Assembly (NCBI GenBank): GCA_013003425.1
Contig: JABDJB010000078.1
Location: 62,001-126,000 of the forward strand
Source of the DNA: Gammaproteobacteria bacterium
GTDB taxonomy: Bacteria > Pseudomonadota > Gammaproteobacteria > Steroidobacterales > JABDKV01
Reading direction: 5' to 3'
DNA length: 64,000 nt
Shown here: positions 18,845-26,658 of the stretch, in pieces
Numbering within the stretch: the stretch's first letter is position 1
Layout of the letters: the number at the start of each line of letters is the position of its first letter
Position numbers and translations under genes: made by a program
Notes under the pieces: model-generated
The model's database searches: none
What the model was told of the DNA's origin: nothing
What the model saw: the letters and a program-made list of their open reading frames with translations, nothing else

Positions 18845-20491
18845 ATGACAGGCAGACCCCGCTCGATACTGCTCCTGGCGACGCTGATGCTGGCCGCAAT
18901 CCCGGCGCTGGCCGACAGCCTGCTGGTAAACGTTAATGGGTATACCTGGAGTGCCGACGGCGCTTTGCAGCGCTTTGGCGCATTGCGCTTTGACGCTGAC
19001 GGTGCGGTAACCGCCACTTACGCTGCCGGCCAGCATCCGGCCGACACCGGTGCGGCAATGCTGGACGGAGGCGGACGCACGCTGATACCAGGGCTCATTG
19101 ATGCACACGGGCACGTACTCAACCTTGGTCTGCTGCGCAGCCGGGTCGACCTGACCGGTTCAAAGTCACTGTCTGAAGCGCTCCAGCGCATTGCCGCCTA
19201 TGCCAGGCAGCATCCCGATGTTCCCTGGATTCTCGGCCGCGGCTGGAACCAGGAGCTGTGGCCGGAGCGGAAGTTCCCCAATGCCGGCGACCTCGATCAA
19301 TTGCAGCTGGGCCGACCGATCTGGTTGCAGCGGATCGACGGTCATGCCGCCTGGGCTGACAGCCTGGCGATGAAAACCGCAGGCATTACGAAACGTACCC
19401 CTGACCCGCATGGCGGCCGCATCCTGCGTGACAGCCGGCGACGCGCAACGGGCATATTCATCGATAACGCCGAGGCCCTGGTCGATGCAGCGGTTCCCGC
19501 CCCGACGCCAGCGCAGCAACGCAAGGCGCTGCAGGTGGCCTTGCAGCAGTTAGCCAGTGTCGGACTGACCGGAGTACACGACGCCGGGATAGATCTTTCA
19601 ACCGCCAGACTGTACCGAAAGATGGCAGCGGCGGGAGAACTGCCGATACGTGTTTATGCCATGTTGAGTGAGCAGGTATCTGAGGGTTTTGGCGCGCCAC
19701 TGGTCGACGATGGACGTGGATTCCTGACGATACGCAGCATAAAGGTCTACCTCGATGGCGCCCTGGGCAGTCGCGGTGCTGCCCTGCTCGCACCCTACTC
19801 TGATGCCAATGACAATACCGGACTGTTGTTCCGTCAGACAGACAAATTTGCCGGGCTGGTCATCGCGGCCCAAGAGCGGGGTTTCCAGGTAAACGTTCAC
19901 GCCATCGGCGATGCAGCAAACCGCGTTGCGCTGGACGGGTTTGCCGCGGCACCCGCTGCCACCGCCCTGCGCCATCGCATTGAGCATGCGCAGGTGATCG
20001 CGCTGTCGGATATCCCCAGGTTTGCCGGGCTTGGCATTATTGCGTCAGTGCAACCGACACATGCAACAAGTGACAAGAACATGGCCGAGGATCGGGTTGG
20101 CAGCAAACGCATACTTGGTTCGTATGCGTGGCGCCGCCTGCTCGATGCCGGCGCACGCATTGCAGCCGGATCTGATTTTCCTGTTGAACCGGAGCAACCC
20201 CTTTACGGGCTGCATGCTGCAGTCACCCGCCAGGACCGTGACGACCAGCCGCCGGGTGGCTGGTACAAGGAGCAGGCCCTGACCCTGGAAGAAGCACTAC
20301 GCGCGTTTACCCTCGATGCTGCCTATGCCGCACACCAGGAACAACACCTGGGCTCACTCGAACCCGGCAAGCGCGCTGACTTTGTGCTGCTGGATCGCGA
20401 TATATTTGCGCTGCCCGCAGCGCAGATCTGGCAGGCCCGGGTCAGCGAAACCTGGGTCAATGGCGTGTGCATCTACCAGGCACCGAATTGA
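18845..20491 (+). CDS. Exported metal-dependent amidohydrolase (YtcJ-like)
   Basis: A 548-residue amidohydrolase-3 family protein. The ATG at 18845 is chosen because it opens with a clear signal peptide (MTGRPRSILLLATLMLAAIP, cleaved after ALA) and GGAG lies ten bases upstream; the frame is open 24 codons further. Metal ligands are visible in LIDAHGHVLNLG (HxH), FQVNVHAIGDAAN, RIEHAQVI and AGSDFPVEP. The C-terminal SLEPGKRADFVLLDRD is typical. It likely hydrolyses an amide or cyclic amide in the periplasm; the substrate is unknown. It overlaps the downstream FGGY kinase by four bases if that gene starts at its TTG. Confidence 0.85.
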   Translation: MTGRPRSILLLATLMLAAIPALADSLLVNVNGYTWSADGALQRFGALRFDADGAVTATYAAGQHPADTGAAMLDGGGRTLIPGLIDAHGHVLNLGLLRSRVDLTGSKSLSEALQRIAAYARQHPDVPWILGRGWNQELWPERKFPNAGDLDQLQLGRPIWLQRIDGHAAWADSLAMKTAGITKRTPDPHGGRILRDSRRRATGIFIDNAEALVDAAVPAPTPAQQRKALQVALQQLASVGLTGVHDAGIDLSTARLYRKMAAAGELPIRVYAMLSEQVSEGFGAPLVDDGRGFLTIRSIKVYLDGALGSRGAALLAPYSDANDNTGLLFRQTDKFAGLVIAAQERGFQVNVHAIGDAANRVALDGFAAAPAATALRHRIEHAQVIALSDIPRFAGLGIIASVQPTHATSDKNMAEDRVGSKRILGSYAWRRLLDAGARIAAGSDFPVEPEQPLYGLHAAVTRQDRDDQPPGGWYKEQALTLEEALRAFTLDAAYAAHQEQHLGSLEPGKRADFVLLDRDIFALPAAQIWQARVSETWVNGVCIYQAPN

Positions 20492-22050
20492 CCAGCACTG
20501 AACCGCTGCTGCTCGCGATTGATTTCGGCACCCAGAGCGTCCGTGCCATCCTGTTCGACCCCCACGGACACGAACATGCCACTTCTGCCGTAGCGATCAA
20601 GGAGCCGGATGCACCGCAACCCGGTTACGCCGAACAGGATGCCGACTATCTGTGGGATGCACTGTGCAGCGCCTGCCAGGGGGTATGGCAGGAGCCGTCG
20701 TACAAAAGCCGTGTCGCAGCCGTCGCCCTGGCCACCATGCGTGCCAGCATGGTACCGGTTGATGCTAACGGGACCGCTTTGCGGCCAGTCATCGCCTGGC
20801 CCGACCAGCGACGCACCCGCGGCGTGCCACCGGTCGGCGGGCTGCAGGGGCTTGGGCTGCGACTGGCCGGCGTGGCCGATACGGTTGCCTATTTCCAGGC
20901 CGAAGCGGAGGCAAACTGGCTCGCAACTCATGAGCCCGATAACTGGCGGCGCACGGCGCGCTACCTGATGTTGTCCGGTTACTTCGTGCGTCGGTTGACC
21001 GGCGAGTTTCGTGACTCAAGCGCGGCGCAGGTCGGCTATGTCCCATTCGATTTTCGCCAGCGCCGCTGGGCACGCAGCTCAAGCTGGAAATGGCGCGCAT
21101 TGCCATGGTTAAACCCGGACCTGCTGCCGGAACTGGTTCATCCGGGGCAAACGATTGGACCGGTCAATGCCATCGCAGCCGCCGCCACCGGGATTCCGCA
21201 GGACACGCCGCTGATCGCAGCGGCCGGTGACAAGGCATGCGAAGTGCTTGGCACCGGCGCGATTGAAGGCGATGTTGCCTGCCTGTCCTATGGCACTGCC
21301 GCGACCGTAAATGTTGTATCGACCAGGTACGTTGAGCCGATACCACTGGTACCCCCTTATCCGGCTGCATTACCTGACGCCTGGAACCTGGAAATCCAGA
21401 TCAGTCGTGGCTTCTGGCTGGTGAGCTGGTTCAAATCTGAATTCGGGCAACCGGAAACAGAGCGGGCGGCGCAAATTGGGGTCGCACCCGAAGTGTTGAT
21501 GGACGATTTGCTCCACAAATCGGTGCCCGGTGCCATGGGGCTGCTGGCACAGCCGTACTGGTCGCCGGGCCTGCGCTCGCCCGGTCCGGAAGCACGTGGC
21601 GCAATTGTCGGATTCTCTGCGGTTCATACGCGCGCCGATATTTATCGTGCGCTGCTGGAAGGCGTAATGTATGCGCTGCGCGAGGGCAAGGAACGCATCG
21701 AGCGTCGCGCCAGTTGCCGGATCGATCGCCTGCATGTTGCCGGCGGCGGGTCTCGCGGCGACAGCGTTATGCAGCTGACTGCTGATATTTTTGGCCTGCC
21801 GGCTGCCCGTCCGCATACCAGTGAAACATCAGCGCTTGGAGCGGCAATCATTGCCGCGGTTGGTGCAGGCATTTACCCGGATTTTCGCCAGGCTGTTGCC
21901 GCGATGACCCGGACGGGTGATGTTTTCGACCCACAGCCCAATACCAGCGAGCTGTACCAGGCACTGTACAGCGAAACCTACCTGCCGCTGTACAGCCGGC
22001 TCAAGCCCATTTACCGCAGAATGCGGACGCTGACGGGATTCAGGCCGTAG
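20488..22050 (+). CDS. FGGY-family carbohydrate kinase
   Basis: ATP-dependent sugar or polyol kinase. The N-terminal lobe has LLLAIDFGTQSVRAILFD (ATP phosphate loop) and the C-terminal lobe has LHVAGGGSRGDSVMQLTAD and TSETSALGAAIIAA, the FGGY signature region. The 520-residue form begins at a TTG whose codon overlaps the amidohydrolase stop as TTGA; an upstream GTG at 20467 would add seven residues. The subtype (xylulokinase, ribulokinase, erythritol or autoinducer kinase) cannot be decided by eye. No sugar transporter or isomerase is next to it. Confidence 0.85.
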   Translation: MTSTEPLLLAIDFGTQSVRAILFDPHGHEHATSAVAIKEPDAPQPGYAEQDADYLWDALCSACQGVWQEPSYKSRVAAVALATMRASMVPVDANGTALRPVIAWPDQRRTRGVPPVGGLQGLGLRLAGVADTVAYFQAEAEANWLATHEPDNWRRTARYLMLSGYFVRRLTGEFRDSSAAQVGYVPFDFRQRRWARSSSWKWRALPWLNPDLLPELVHPGQTIGPVNAIAAAATGIPQDTPLIAAAGDKACEVLGTGAIEGDVACLSYGTAATVNVVSTRYVEPIPLVPPYPAALPDAWNLEIQISRGFWLVSWFKSEFGQPETERAAQIGVAPEVLMDDLLHKSVPGAMGLLAQPYWSPGLRSPGPEARGAIVGFSAVHTRADIYRALLEGVMYALREGKERIERRASCRIDRLHVAGGGSRGDSVMQLTADIFGLPAARPHTSETSALGAAIIAAVGAGIYPDFRQAVAAMTRTGDVFDPQPNTSELYQALYSETYLPLYSRLKPIYRRMRTLTGFRP

Positions 22051-22065
22051 TGGCATAATTGCCCG

Positions 22066-22341
22066 ATGACGCGCTACACCCACAGCATCCTGTTTTTCTT
22101 CGCAATCGCCCTGGCCCTTCTGTGCAGCTCGGTGCTGATGCTGTACCTGCAGCGGGTATGGGACGGGGCCTCTTTTGGCGCCCTGACCGGAACCGCGCTC
22201 GTGGTTGCAGTGTTACCTCCGCTGGCGGGCTCCCTGGCGAGCCTGCGACTGGTTCGCTGGCAGCAGCCCGCCACGGCCTGGGCGGTCTGCTTCGGGGTCC
22301 TTGTCATAATCACCGGCGCGGTCGCCAGCCGTCTGTTCTGA
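22066..22341 (+). CDS. Small hydrophobic membrane protein, unknown function
   Basis: 91 residues with three hydrophobic stretches (about residues 7-27, 39-61 and 70-88), so a small inner-membrane protein. No known motif is recognised. It begins 15 bases after the FGGY kinase stop, in the same direction, and could be co-transcribed. The ribosome binding site is weak. The hydrophobic pattern and the tight spacing are the only support that it is real. Confidence 0.55.
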   Translation: MTRYTHSILFFFAIALALLCSSVLMLYLQRVWDGASFGALTGTALVVAVLPPLAGSLASLRLVRWQQPATAWAVCFGVLVIITGAVASRLF

Positions 22342-22425
22342 CGTCGGGAAATCTTACAGCACGCTATAAAGCTGACTTTAAGAAAGTTATATAAGCCTCT
22401 GAATTAACGGGCTTATAAAGCTTGC

Positions 22426-22440
22426 TGGCACGTTTGTTGC
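22426..22440 (+). promoter_or_regulatory. Consensus sigma-54 promoter
   Basis: TGGCACG (22426-22432), four bases, then TTGC (22437-22440): an exact fit to the sigma-54 -24/-12 consensus, with GG and GC 12 bases apart. The upstream 60 bases are AT-rich and contain TATAAAGCT twice (once after GC, once after CTTA). These could bind IHF or an enhancer-binding activator. The predicted transcript start falls at about 22451-22452, right at the ATG of the next gene. Confidence 0.75.
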
Positions 22441-22452
22441 TCCATTCAGGGC

Positions 22453-22929
22453 ATGAACAGACCACAAGCCAGTGACTTAGCTTCGGGGCGACGCTTTGCC
22501 GATGATCGCCGTCTATCCCTCCAGGCGGTTAATCTGCGGCATCTTGGGCTGCAGGGACGGCGCCAGTCACCGCGTCGGGCCGAGGAAAACGGCGGCGGCT
22601 ACGTCGACTGGTATGAGCCGCAGCTGGCGCTGCTCGGTATCGCCATCATCCTGTGCTCCTGCCTGGATGCCTTTTTCACCATCAACCTGATGCAGGCAGG
22701 CGCTGTGGAACTGAACGTCCTCATGGCCCGCCTGATCGAGACCGATATCCAGAATTTCGTCAACGCGAAAATCGCCCTGACCTGCCTGTGCGTCACGCTG
22801 CTGGTGATACACAAAAATTTCCGTGTATTCATGGGAATGAGCGTCAAGACGCTGCTGCAATGGATCCTCGTCGGCTACGTGACGCTTATCGGCTGGGAGC
22901 TATTCCTGCTGAGTAACCCGCCGGTCTGA
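22453..22929 (+). CDS. DUF5658-type membrane protein behind a sigma-54 promoter
   Basis: 158 residues. A polar, Arg-rich N-terminal 55 residues is followed by three predicted membrane segments. The segment CLDAFFTINLMQAGAVELN resembles the DUF5658 family, which has a conserved Asp-Ala-x-x-T and a Glu-Leu-Asn. Function is unknown for the family. The ATG sits one or two bases after the predicted sigma-54 start point and has only AGGG one base upstream, so either translation is leaderless or an unusual start is used; no other ATG, GTG or TTG lies in frame before the first membrane segment. Confidence 0.7.
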   Translation: MNRPQASDLASGRRFADDRRLSLQAVNLRHLGLQGRRQSPRRAEENGGGYVDWYEPQLALLGIAIILCSCLDAFFTINLMQAGAVELNVLMARLIETDIQNFVNAKIALTCLCVTLLVIHKNFRVFMGMSVKTLLQWILVGYVTLIGWELFLLSNPPV

Positions 22930-22999
22930 AAGCTGCTGTAGCGAACCAAATCCGGCTGAAACGCTCTATCATTGATACCTCGCCAGCCGGGAGGCATCG

Positions 23000-23836
23000 A
23001 TGTTGCGACAATTAGCCTTTTTTCTGCCCGTTTTCGTTGCGGGAATTGTCCTGGGCGCGTGGGCACGTGAGCCCGCTGAACCGGTCCCGCAGTCCGCACG
23101 TGATTTCGATCACGCAGCCGACTACCAGCGGCTGGAAACGATGATCACATCGCTCACCGAGATCGTTAACCTCGAAGTCGCGGAGAGACGCCGGCTGGAG
23201 GAACAACTGTCGAACCTGAATGACAAGGTTGCCGGCCTGGTGGGTGAAAGCGCGGAGCGTCGCCAGGCGGCGGCGAAAACGGAAACTTCCACCACCCGGT
23301 CCGCCGCCCCGAAACCCGTCGAGCGTCGGGTCCCCGGGGAAGTCGATGCAGCGCGGTTCGAGGCGGCCGGATTTGCCCCGGATGTGGCGCAGCGTCTGAA
23401 GCGTGATATGGACCAGATTGCGCTGGACCGGCTGTTTCTTCGCGACCAGGCTGTGCGTGAAGGCTGGCTCAATTCCAGCCGCTACCGCGAACAGCTTCGC
23501 GCGCTCAACCAGCGGCAGGAGGACCTGCGCAAGGACCTCAGTCCGGCAGACTACGATCGTTACCTCTACGCGCTCGGTCGCCCCAACCGGATCGTGATCA
23601 GCTCGGTTCTATCGGGATCGCCTGCCGATACGTCCGGGCTGCAGCCGGGGGACGCGATTCTCAGCTACAACGGCAACAGGGTTTACTCGCCGTCCGAAAT
23701 TCGCCGTGAAACCAGCCGCGGCGATGCCGGCAGCGTGGTCCCTGTCGAGGTGCTGCGCAACGGACAAACCGAGGTAATTTACCTGCCGCGCGGCCCCCTC
23801 GGGGTAAATATGTCGTCTCTCAGTGCCCGCCCCTGA
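23000..23836 (+). CDS. PDZ-domain envelope protein with coiled coil
   Basis: 278 residues. It has an N-terminal membrane anchor or signal (RQLAFFLPVFVAGIVLGAWA) and a charged helical stretch (about residues 40-85) likely to form a coiled coil. A further helical region follows, then a C-terminal PDZ domain (about residues 195-270) with VLSGSPADTSGLQPGDAILS and VVPVEVLRNGQTEVIYLP. No protease domain is present, so it is probably a periplasmic scaffold or adaptor rather than a DegP-type enzyme. GGGAGG lies five bases before the ATG. Confidence 0.8.
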   Translation: MLRQLAFFLPVFVAGIVLGAWAREPAEPVPQSARDFDHAADYQRLETMITSLTEIVNLEVAERRRLEEQLSNLNDKVAGLVGESAERRQAAAKTETSTTRSAAPKPVERRVPGEVDAARFEAAGFAPDVAQRLKRDMDQIALDRLFLRDQAVREGWLNSSRYREQLRALNQRQEDLRKDLSPADYDRYLYALGRPNRIVISSVLSGSPADTSGLQPGDAILSYNGNRVYSPSEIRRETSRGDAGSVVPVEVLRNGQTEVIYLPRGPLGVNMSSLSARP

Positions 23837-23908
23837 GGCGCGAACCAGGTCCTTCAAAAGCGGCTACGGCACGGGCATAGTGTGGCTGCCGAGAAGCAGG
23901 GAGACAGT

Positions 23909-24655
23909 GTGTCCAACGTCATTATCATGACCGCCGGTCTGGCGGGCAGCTCTGTCCTTACCGGGCTGGTAGCCCGGGCAGGCTACTGGACCGGTCGCGA
24001 GACTTTCAGGAAGGCCGACTACAACACCTACGAAAATCATCGGCTGATCGAGCTGAACCAGTCGTTATTCAAGGAAGTTGGATTTGATGGCAATTACACT
24101 GAAATTTTTCCCGGCTGGGTGATCGACGCCCTGCAGCACAAGGCAGACAAGATAGACGCAGGACCGTTCCTGGAGTTCATCGCAGAATGTGATCGCAACG
24201 GGCCGTGGATCTGGAAGGATCCGCGCCTCAACCTGACCATGCAAACCTGGGCACGATGGCTCGATCTGGAAAACATGCGCTTTCTCATGATAAGCCGGGA
24301 GCTGGGTCAGAGCTGGATCTCTTCGACCCTGCGCCGGCAAATCCAGACCTACCGCTACCACGCCGTTTACAACGATCGCGTCAGGCGTGCCATTCAGGCG
24401 TTTTTTGACCGGCACGGATTATCTCACCTGCCTATCATTTACGAGGACCTGATCGTGCACCCGGAGGACACGATCGACAAGCTCAATCAATACATCGGCA
24501 CCAGTATCAGTATCGAAGACCTGAAGCAGATTTACTTCCGGGATTTATACAAGCGCCAGCATGGTTTGCGCAACATGACCAAGGCGACGATGATTTATCT
24601 GAAAAACTATCGCGCGCGGCGCTTTCTGGATTACGTTCCACAGACTGCAGACTAG
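23909..24655 (+). CDS. Sulfotransferase-family protein
   Basis: Residues VIIMTAGLAGSSVLTGLVAR at the N-terminus form the phosphosulfate-binding loop of sulfotransferase folds. GPWIWKDPRLNLTMQTW and ISRELGQSWISSTLRR fit the 3'-phosphate site. The GTG at 23909 is preferred because GGGAG lies just upstream, giving 248 residues; nine more codons are open. It probably transfers sulfate from PAPS to a sugar, lipid or protein, substrate unknown. It meets the next sulfotransferase tail to tail, sharing CTAG as both stops. Confidence 0.7.
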   Translation: MSNVIIMTAGLAGSSVLTGLVARAGYWTGRETFRKADYNTYENHRLIELNQSLFKEVGFDGNYTEIFPGWVIDALQHKADKIDAGPFLEFIAECDRNGPWIWKDPRLNLTMQTWARWLDLENMRFLMISRELGQSWISSTLRRQIQTYRYHAVYNDRVRRAIQAFFDRHGLSHLPIIYEDLIVHPEDTIDKLNQYIGTSISIEDLKQIYFRDLYKRQHGLRNMTKATMIYLKNYRARRFLDYVPQTAD

Positions 24656-25503
24656 CCGAGCCATCCGGACAGGTCGCGTCCGGTCATCGCCGCGACCCGC
24701 TCAATATCATCGCAATACAATTCTCCCAGCCTGGCGCGCAGCTCCGGCTGCATAACCGGAGCCCGCCGGCTGTTGGCCGCCAACATCCAGTGCCCAAGCC
24801 GGCGTACAGGTCGCGGGACAAAGGCCGACACGCGATGGCGCATGAGTTTGCTGGTCAATACAATATTGAGTGGCCTGAAGCGTGGATAGCTCGCTACGTT
24901 GTGACGCCGGGCATAACTTTCCGAAACAAAATGCTCAATACCGATAAAATCGAAAATCGAACGCATTACGTTTTCAATATCGGACTTGATGTCATCAAAA
25001 AACACAACTTTCAGTCGATCGCCGAATACGCTTTGGTAAGCGCCTAGCTTGTCAGCGTAAAAGCCACCGGAAATATAGCGTGCTGCTGGATCAACGAAAT
25101 CCTTCTCAGCGACCGGTTTTTCCCCCTCACGGATGTGCATCAGGTAGCCGGACCAGGCGCGTTCGCGTGGGTCCCGCAGCGAAACAAGGATCTTTGCGCT
25201 CGGTAATTTCTCGGCGATCCTGGCCGGCGCCATCGGGCTATCAAAATAAATTGGTGATGCTTCGAATGCCAGCTGATCATCGCCGGCTGCAGCGAAACAC
25301 TCGCAATATTCCTCCCACGATCGAATCGGGAACGGCAGGTCTGGCCAGCCCGCCGCAACAACCGGATCGTCGAGCGCAAAGTAGTTCAGCTCCTTGTGCC
25401 GGGTTGCGAACACCCGCGGGTGTTCACTCAGGTATCGGTGCAGCGAAGTCGTGCCGCACTTGGCGGCACCGGCGATCAGGAAATCAGGCGTGCGTGGCAA
25501 CAA
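24652..25503 (-). CDS. PAPS-dependent sulfotransferase
   Basis: 283 residues. The N-terminal FLIAGAAKCGTTSLHRYLSE is the classic 5'-phosphosulfate-binding loop, and ILVSLRDPRERAWSGYLMH is the 3'-phosphate-binding segment (Arg and Ser). It belongs to the heparan/Nod-factor type sulfotransferase superfamily and probably sulfates a glycan or lipid. The start is TTG with GGAAG about five bases upstream. The convergent neighbour is a second, dissimilar sulfotransferase, so the two may act on the same product. Confidence 0.88.
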   Translation of the reverse strand: MLPRTPDFLIAGAAKCGTTSLHRYLSEHPRVFATRHKELNYFALDDPVVAAGWPDLPFPIRSWEEYCECFAAAGDDQLAFEASPIYFDSPMAPARIAEKLPSAKILVSLRDPRERAWSGYLMHIREGEKPVAEKDFVDPAARYISGGFYADKLGAYQSVFGDRLKVVFFDDIKSDIENVMRSIFDFIGIEHFVSESYARRHNVASYPRFRPLNIVLTSKLMRHRVSAFVPRPVRRLGHWMLAANSRRAPVMQPELRARLGELYCDDIERVAAMTGRDLSGWLG

Positions 25504-25633
25504 GGGTACTTCCAGCGATTGCTCCGAGCGTCATAGCTTACACACCGCTGTAGCAGCGTGCATGGCAGCATGAAATCCATCCTGCTTTGCCGTAGGCTCT
25601 GCCAGCCTGATTGTCTCCGCAAGGACCGGATCC

Positions 25634-26329
25634 ATGCAGCTGCCCGTGCACGACATAAAGATCCACTTACCCGAACAGGAAGTGGATGTAAGCGGCCTGG
25701 TGTTGCGGCCGGAGAACGCCCGATCAATGCTGGTAATCGGGCATGGGGCGGGCGCGGGGATGACTCATGCATTCCTCGACTCTCTCACTCAGTTGCTGGC
25801 AGCAGCAGACGTTGCAAGCCTGCGCTACAACTTCCCGTACAAAGAACACGGCGGCAAGCGCCCCGACCGCACCCGCGTCCTGACCGATACGGTAAAAGCG
25901 GCCGTATCCGCGGCACGCGAACACGCAGGTGCATTGCCGCTTTTTGCGGGCGGCAAGTCCATGGGCGGGCGCATGACCTCGTTACAGCTGGCGGAGGACG
26001 GTCTGGAAGGCGTTCAGGGACTGGTGTTCTTTGGCTTTCCGCTGCACCCGCCGGGCAAGCCCGGAAAAACCCGGGCAGATCATCTCGCACAGGTCCATAC
26101 ACCCATGCTGTTTCTGCAGGGCAGCCGCGACCGGCTGGCTGATATCGGACTGATGCGAAACGTCGTTACAGACCTGGGCTCCTTTGCCACACTGCACGTG
26201 ATCGAAGATGCGGATCATTCGTTCGCCATGCTGAAACGGTCGGGTCGCAGTAATGCCGATGCGCTGGCGGAACTCGCCACACAAGCTGGTCAATGGATCG
26301 ACAGCCAGCTGGATCAACCGCCCGCCTGA
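25634..26329 (+). CDS. Alpha/beta hydrolase of the KANL3/Tex30 type
   Basis: 231 residues. The oxyanion segment is MLVIGHGAGAGMTHAFL and the nucleophile elbow is AGGKSMGGRM (Ser in GKSMG). MLFLQGSRDRLAD carries the likely acid, and EDADHSFAML the catalytic His. These are the features of the bacterial dienelactone-hydrolase-like/Tex30 group. The substrate is unknown. AAGGA sits eight bases before the ATG. It stands alone between the sulfotransferases and the prkA operon. Confidence 0.8.
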   Translation: MQLPVHDIKIHLPEQEVDVSGLVLRPENARSMLVIGHGAGAGMTHAFLDSLTQLLAAADVASLRYNFPYKEHGGKRPDRTRVLTDTVKAAVSAAREHAGALPLFAGGKSMGGRMTSLQLAEDGLEGVQGLVFFGFPLHPPGKPGKTRADHLAQVHTPMLFLQGSRDRLADIGLMRNVVTDLGSFATLHVIEDADHSFAMLKRSGRSNADALAELATQAGQWIDSQLDQPPA

Positions 26330-26658
26330 ACCATTTCTGAACCTGCCCGGTTCGACCCCACCGTGTCACAGAAGTGTCGGCTTTCTGGCGCAATGACGCC
26401 GGAACACGGGTCCGCTTTTCCCGTTCTAATCCGGTAAGGCCCGCTGCAGGCGCCTTCTGCGGTGCCAGACAGCCTTCAGGCCGGTGGAATCGTGCTGCCA
26501 AAGCAGCTTTTTCCGGTGGTTAAACCGTGACTCTGGTCACGGAATGCAGCCGCAGCCGGACGGTAATTTATGTAAAGCCAGAGAACCTCTCTGGCCTGAT
26601 GGATGACACACGGGCCGTGTCGTCCGCAGCTACGTAGCAGACGCAGGGGTAACCAGGC
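26330..26658 (+). promoter_or_regulatory. 329-base leader of the prkA operon with three palindromes
   Basis: No gene is seen. Three perfect inverted repeats stand in the last 135 bases: CCGTGAC-N4-GTCACGG (26525-26542), GCCAGAGA-N3-TCTCTGGC (26577-26595) and ACACGG-N1-CCGTGT (26608-26620). The first and third have the look of regulator operators. The second could be an RNA hairpin. I searched for a sigma-54 site (prkA homologues in enterics are nitrogen controlled) and found none. The promoter is not identified. Confidence 0.5.

Noticed and set aside
22051-22065. TGGCATAATTGCC before the small membrane gene as a second sigma-54 promoter
   Set aside because: GG and GC are only nine bases apart, too close for sigma-54.
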